Shown piece after piece: positions 59,001-64,000 of a stretch of DNA of 64,000 nucleotides (within the stretch, counting starts at the first letter, position 1; every line of letters starts with the position of its first letter). Under the pieces are notes generated by a model. The model did not search any database and was not told the DNA's origin. It saw only the letters and a program-made list of their open reading frames with translations. The DNA comes from Vigna angularis (lineage: Eukaryota > Streptophyta > Magnoliopsida > Fabales > Fabaceae), in contig NC_068972.1 in NCBI RefSeq assembly GCF_016808095.1, forward strand, positions 3,534,001-3,598,000, given 5' to 3'. The translations under genes were made by a program, and so were the position numbers.

Positions 59001-61420
59001 GATAAATTATTTGATAATAGAAATTAAAAATTAAAGTTATAATTTAAATTAACTAATTGAAGCGATATTATTATGTATTTATTTGAAAGAATAAGCAATG
59101 TCTTTCTATCATTGAAATAATTCAAACTGAAATTTAAAATGAATATTAAAAATATTATTAGATGATAAGAAAACTCACGTATTAAAATTACACAAAAGGA
59201 GTAAACAAATGAATTTATAATTGTATTAATGATAACAAATATTTTAATTTTTTAATCAATTATTTTTTGTTAATAGTTCACATAAATTTATCAGAAAAAT
59301 AAATAAATAAATTTCAAAATTTAAATTTAAAAAAAGTTGAAAACAAATTAGAAAATCGAGCTGATCTAACGGAATTCTAAATAATACATGAAATTATTTA
59401 GATAAATATAATAAATAACGTGCTATTGAATTTCCGAACTAAAATACTTCTCCTATCTCCACATTCCAATTGACTGTGGTATAAGTAATTAGTTCTCCAA
59501 AAAGAAAGGAAAACAATAATATCATTAACTTTTTATCGTCATCGATTAAAATTTGATGAGAGACGAGCTTATTGTGAAAGGACAAAGGCACTTTTCAATT
59601 TACAAGTTGGAAAGAAGCAATGCATAACTACATAAAGTAATGATTAATTAAGGGTTTAAATAGTTACTTAGTTCCAATTTGTAATTAATTATTATCCATT
59701 ATAAAGATGTGTTCTGAAATTCTCCCATTATATAGCTCCGACACACTTTTCCTGCAACTTGCAAAATTCCTCAAAGAAGAAACTATTGGTCCTCAAAACA
59801 AAACACAACCTCACCCAAACAATACTTCCAGAAATTGTTGTGTAAAACCACTCCCACATTCCTCTCAGATAAGTACACTCTTTCATTGAAATGCGTCTTC
59901 AGAATTTAAACAATGCAATCAAAAGTATCATTGTGTTCATATGGAATAATGGAATTAATCACTTGCAGGTTCTGCTCATTTTGTTTAATTTACAAATGCT
60001 TGCTCATAATCTTGGACTGTGTTAATCTCAGATGGAGGTGAAGTCTCATGTGAAAGCTTTGTCCCTTTCCACAAATTACTGACATACTCATCGATAAAGT
60101 ATGTACATAATTACATAAATTAAGACTTAACACAGATTAAAAAAAATGTGAATCTGTGCGTTGTGTTAAAATAACTATGTAACCTCGTGACTTAGATTAA
60201 AATAAGGAGACTTGGGGATTTGGATTTTACTGATCAAAAAAATAGAATTCTTAACAAACGGTTAGACCTGCGTAGACCGACTTTTAAGGTTGGAATTAAG
60301 ATTAAACACGACATGCTTTTTGAAGCCATCTGTGTCCATTATTTAAGAAAATGATGGGGACAAGGGCAGTTGCAATGAGATTAATTGCTTTTGAAATTGC
60401 AACTTGTGAAGTCACAGAAACACCTTCCTAATTACTGTTGCTATGAATGACCCTTAATAGTACAGTGAACGGTGATAGGTGAATTGTTTTGCCATCGTTA
60501 CAGTTTATGCCCGTGACTCTTTGTTCTGTTATTGCACTGTACGTATCAAATCAAAAATCACAAGCGTCCAAATAGTTATTCAGTGACTTCAGAAGCGAAT
60601 GAACTTATTCAAATTATTTTTAATCACTAACTACCACTCATAATTTGACACCATTTCAGCATCTTGTCCCAATCCTTCAATTGTCCTTGACCATGACAGA
60701 AACCAAACGTAGGTGGTACCCAACCAGCGTAGACAGGCCAGAAACAAACACAAAAAAGAAGAGCACCCCGGTCCTTAAGGTCTCATGGCCTCTACTTATT
60801 GTCTCGTTGCATTTTGATAAGGAATTCCAGAAGAAACTATGTTACCATTTCAAGTCTTTTGTTTTTGTTCTTTTTTAAGAATTTTTGTTCAAACTGTCAT
60901 CATTATTAATTTGACTGACGAAGATGAAAAGATGTTTTAAGTTTAAAATACTTTAAGTAAGGAGTTATAACAAACATCTTGGCGTGAAAATAGACATACC
61001 CGAAATTCCTCTGTCATGTCCATTTTGCATTTAATTGCATTCTGCTTGTCATTGAAACACCATAACTGTTGAAATTAACTCTTGTTTGTCAGCGGTTTAA
61101 TAAGAAATGAGAGACAGAACTACCTCCTGCTGTCTTTTTTATTTAAGCATCGATGGAATTCCTAAAAATTGGTCTGTGTTATTCCTACAGCTGTAAATTC
61201 ATGTCAAAACAATTTGCATATATATTTTATGATGTAAAAGACGGTGTGAAAAAATGTACTAGAATCACCTTCCTAGAAATTTCACCTTTTTTCACCATAT
61301 CCACAGAACACTAAATTCACGGGGGTGGTGGTGGAAGATAGAGATACTCTGCTACAGGTTATGGGGTCCAACTCACTCGGGTGTCTTGTAGCAACAATTA
61401 GATTCCTTTCACTTCCATTT
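56030..61420. other. Intergenic DNA upstream of the receptor-like kinase
   Basis: AT-rich with no supported gene. The stretch 56.95-57.40 kb is less AT-rich and has overlapping open frames of 60-72 codons without recognisable domains. 57.4-59.5 kb is very AT-rich. 59.7-60.9 kb contains two further short frames of no recognised family. Confidence 0.55.
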
Positions 61421-61439
61421 GCCAATTATATGTAAATAA

Positions 61440-61918
61440 ACTTGTTTTTCATATATTTCTTTTATGAAACTTGACAGAGAGAGCAGGCACAGCAGTCCCA
61501 TATTACTCACTTTTATTATATTTCCTTCAGTTTGGTTTAGTTCATTTCGTCTTTATCAACTGCACAGAGCAGGAGAATTATCTTTTCTTTCTGCTACCAC
61601 TTTCTCTCTGCAACTCAACCCAATTCCTCCTTGCGTTTCTTTGCACAGTACCCTCGTTTAATCATTTTTCGTCCTCTCACTTACAGCCTGTTTGTCTGCC
61701 AAACTCTAACATACATCCTAGCTACTCCCCAAACTTCTTCCACCGTTACTCCAACCCCCAAAAGCACCAAACTGATCAAAAGATTTGGTGAACAAAACAA
61801 ACAAGTTGTAGTTGGTAACCATATCCTTTCACTGTTTGTCTCTGCCCTTCTTTCCTACCTCTTTTTCTACTCTCCATGAACTTGTAGTTCCCGATATGTT
61901 ACATCACCCAAGGGAATC
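61440..61918 (+). promoter_or_regulatory. Pyrimidine-rich leader of the receptor-like kinase
   Basis: A CT-rich, less AT-rich stretch directly before the ATG at 61919, resembling a long plant 5' UTR. A TATA-like ATTATATGTAAATAA lies at about 61426. Upstream ATGs in it (61464, 61471, 61631) open short frames that could reduce translation of the main frame. Confidence 0.45.
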
Positions 61919-64000
61919 ATGAGCCTTAATCCTCAGAATCTCCATTTCTTGTGGAGGCTCTCATCGTTTCTTCTTCTACTTCTTCAATCTGCTACATCTC
62001 AGTCAGTTACATCTCTTAACTCTGATGGGATTCTCCTGCTAAAATTCAAATACTCCATCCTCAGCGACCCTTTGTCAGTCCTAGAAAGTTGGAACTACGA
62101 TGATGCAACGCCATGTTCATGGTATGGTGTTACGTGCAACGAAATTGGAGTCCCCGGTACCCCTGATTTGTTCAGAGTAACCAGTTTGACACTTCCCAAT
62201 AGCCAACTTTTGGGTTCCATTTCTGAGAACTTGGGCTTGATCCAATACCTTCGCCACATCGATCTCTCCAACAATTTCCTTAATGGCTCTCTACCCAACA
62301 CTATCTTCAACTCTTCCCAGCTGCAAGTACTTTCTCTCTCAAACAATGTTATCTCGGGTCAACTAAATCAGCTGGTTGGAAAACTAACAAACCTTAAAGT
62401 TCTCAATCTCTCTGACAATGCCTTTGCCGGGTTGATCCCAGAAAACCTCACTACTCTACCAAACTTAACCGTTGTTTCTCTGAAGAGTAACTACTTCTCT
62501 GGTAGTGTCCCAACCGGGTTCAAGTACGTGGAGATTCTGGATCTGTCCTCCAACTTGTTAAACGGTTCTTTGCCAGAAGACTTTGGCGGCGAAAGCTTAC
62601 GCTACATGAACCTCTCTTACAACAAGATTTCGGGAACAATTCCTCCGACATTCGCCGAACAGATTCCTGGAAACTCAACGGTGGACCTCTCATTCAACAA
62701 TCTGACAGGGCCGGTACCAGACTCTTCGACTTTGCTCAACCAGAAGACAGAGTTTCTATCAGGAAATGCTGATCTTTGTGGTAAGCCTCTGAAGATTATG
62801 TGCACCGTTCCCTCTACTGAGTCCACAGCTCCGCCCAACGTCACCACCTCTTCACCAGCCATTGCTGCCATACCGAAAATTGACTCAAACCCTTCAACAA
62901 ACACAACAGGAACCCCCACCAGTTCTCAGAATGTATCACCAAGTGGCCTAAAACCTGCCACCATAGCAGCAATTGTGGTGGGAGACTTGCTTGGCATGGC
63001 CCTTTTGGCCCTAGTCATTCTCTTCGTCTACCAACAGAGAAAGAAAAGATATTCGGATCCAAATCCAAATTCAAAACGAGACACTAATGCTGCTTCTGGT
63101 AACAACTCAGAAAAGAAATACGAAACTGTTTCACGACAAGATGCAGATGCAAAAACAGTAACTCCTTCACTTCCTTGTTCCTGCTTAACAATCAAAGAAG
63201 AAGAAACCTCAGAGGCAACTAGCTCCGACAGTGACCGCGAGAGCAACACCGCAGTGGACATCATGGCAGCACAAAACGGGAACCTTCCGAAACAAGGCAC
63301 TCTTGTAACCGTTGACGGGGAAACAGATTTGGAGCTTGAGACTCTGCTTAAGGCTTCAGCGTATATTCTGGGAAACAGCCGCGTCAGCATTGTCTACAAG
63401 GCAGTGCTAGAGGATGGGAGAGCCTTTGCCGTTAGAAGGATCGGTGAGTGTGGGATTGAGAGAAGGAAGGACTTTGAGAACCAAGTACGTGCCATTGCAA
63501 AGCTTCGCCATCCCAATTTGGTTAAGGTTCGCGGCTTCTGCTGGGGTCGAGATGATAAACTCCTGATATGTGACTACGTCCCCAATGGCAGCCTCGCCAC
63601 CATTGATCACAGTAAGTTCACTCTACACCTTAATCATTTTATGACATCAAATATCATTCATATTAATCTCTTCCACAGATCATCAGGTGATTCGGTACGA
63701 TTTTCATGTAACGAAATTGAAAACAATCATTTTTTTTGTCCAAACTGCAAAAGTGAAACTGATTACAAATTAAAGTCGGAGTTTGACTTTGCCAACCTAC
63801 ATGTTTAATGATGTCGAATTATGTTGTTTGGTTTTTTAACTGATGAGAGTGTTATTATGGTTTAGGAAAATCAGGTTCGTCCCCTCTGAACTTGTCCCTG
63901 GAGATACGGTTGAAGATAGCAAAAGGGGTGGCACGAGGGTTGGTCTTCCTTCACGAGAAGAAGCACGTGCATGGCAATGTTAGACCTGGCAACATCCTGC
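61919..64000 (+). CDS. LRR receptor-like (pseudo)kinase, 3' end outside the window
   Basis: Exon 1 is 61919-63611, intron 63612-63865 (GT-AG), and exon 2 starts at 63866 and runs off the edge; 609 complete residues are visible. Order: signal peptide (1 to about 28), LRR N-terminal cap with C66/C73, about seven LRRs (86-285) and the closing C287/C295 pair. Then come an S/T/P-rich juxtamembrane stretch, a transmembrane helix (348-370), the R-K-K-R stop-transfer, an S/E-rich linker and the kinase domain from about 475. The family resembles Arabidopsis At4g37250/At2g15300. Key kinase residues are altered: the glycine loop reads G-N-S-R-V-S-I-V-Y, the VAIK lysine is R506 (A-V-R-R), and the HRD motif is H600-G-N602. 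It is therefore probably a pseudokinase acting as a plasma-membrane co-receptor or scaffold. DFG and the C-lobe are beyond the window. The open frame to 63808 runs into the intron and is not the real end. Confidence 0.94.

Noticed and set aside
62095..63610. Several minus-strand frames under the receptor-like kinase
   Set aside because: Antisense shadows of the long kinase exon.
1..64000. CRISPR arrays, rRNA and tRNA genes
   Set aside because: No spaced direct-repeat array, no rRNA core motif and no convincing tRNA B-box with a foldable cloverleaf was seen by eye. A tRNA scan could still find one.

Overview
This is a window of plant nuclear DNA, most likely from a phaseoloid legume such as bean or cowpea. 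The evidence is intron-containing genes with canonical plant splice sites and very AT-rich intergenic DNA. The window also carries plant TEs: a solo LTR, hAT- and Mutator-type MITEs, and copia relics. Several plant-specific families are present. The legume assignment rests on remembered resemblance of the CAD protein and of the repeats, and was not tested by a search. I see no prokaryotic, organellar or viral features.

Layout. 0-20 kb is a repeat-rich, gene-poor region. It carries a dispersed cluster of short secreted-peptide genes of the PIP/PIPL family (C-terminal SGPxxxGxGH motifs): two intact genes on the minus strand (3.5-3.8 kb and 9.3-9.5 kb), one intact gene on the plus strand (19.5-19.7 kb), and a broken minus-strand relic at 0.2-0.3 kb. 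Between them lie two small copia-type LTR remnants, a fold-back repeat block (7.2-8.1 kb), a 2.25-kb solo LTR with a perfect 5-bp target duplication (13.3-15.5 kb) and a hAT-like MITE (15.9-16.4 kb). 20-27 kb is AT-rich and contains a decayed Ty1-copia RT/RNase H relic.

27.5-29.0 kb holds a complete five-exon cinnamyl alcohol dehydrogenase gene with every zinc ligand intact. 29-34 kb is repeat-derived sequence. From 34.3 kb onward the window is gene-dense: UNC-50 (minus, ten exons, with a Mutator-type MITE in intron 8), PRKRIP1-like (plus, two exons), a reticulon-like RTNLB gene (plus, five exons), an SPX-domain gene (plus, three exons, one GC-AG intron, three PHR-type P1BS sites upstream), TIC21/PIC1 (minus, four exons) and an LRR receptor-like (pseudo)kinase running off the right edge (plus). 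Apart from the SPX gene, this order (UNC-50, PRKRIP1, RTNLB, TIC21, LRR kinase) matches what I remember of Arabidopsis At2g15240-At2g15300, which suggests an ancient conserved block.

The genes do not form one pathway. They cover peptide signalling (PIP cluster and possibly the receptor-like kinase), lignin monomer synthesis (CAD), phosphate sensing (SPX), and endomembrane, splicing and plastid housekeeping (UNC-50, RTNLB, PRKRIP1, TIC21). I found no wholly novel system. The points most worth follow-up are the PIP peptide cluster with its relic and its linkage to an LRR pseudokinase, the fold-back repeat, the GC-AG intron and P1BS array of the SPX gene, and two unexplained exon-like or GC-rich patches.
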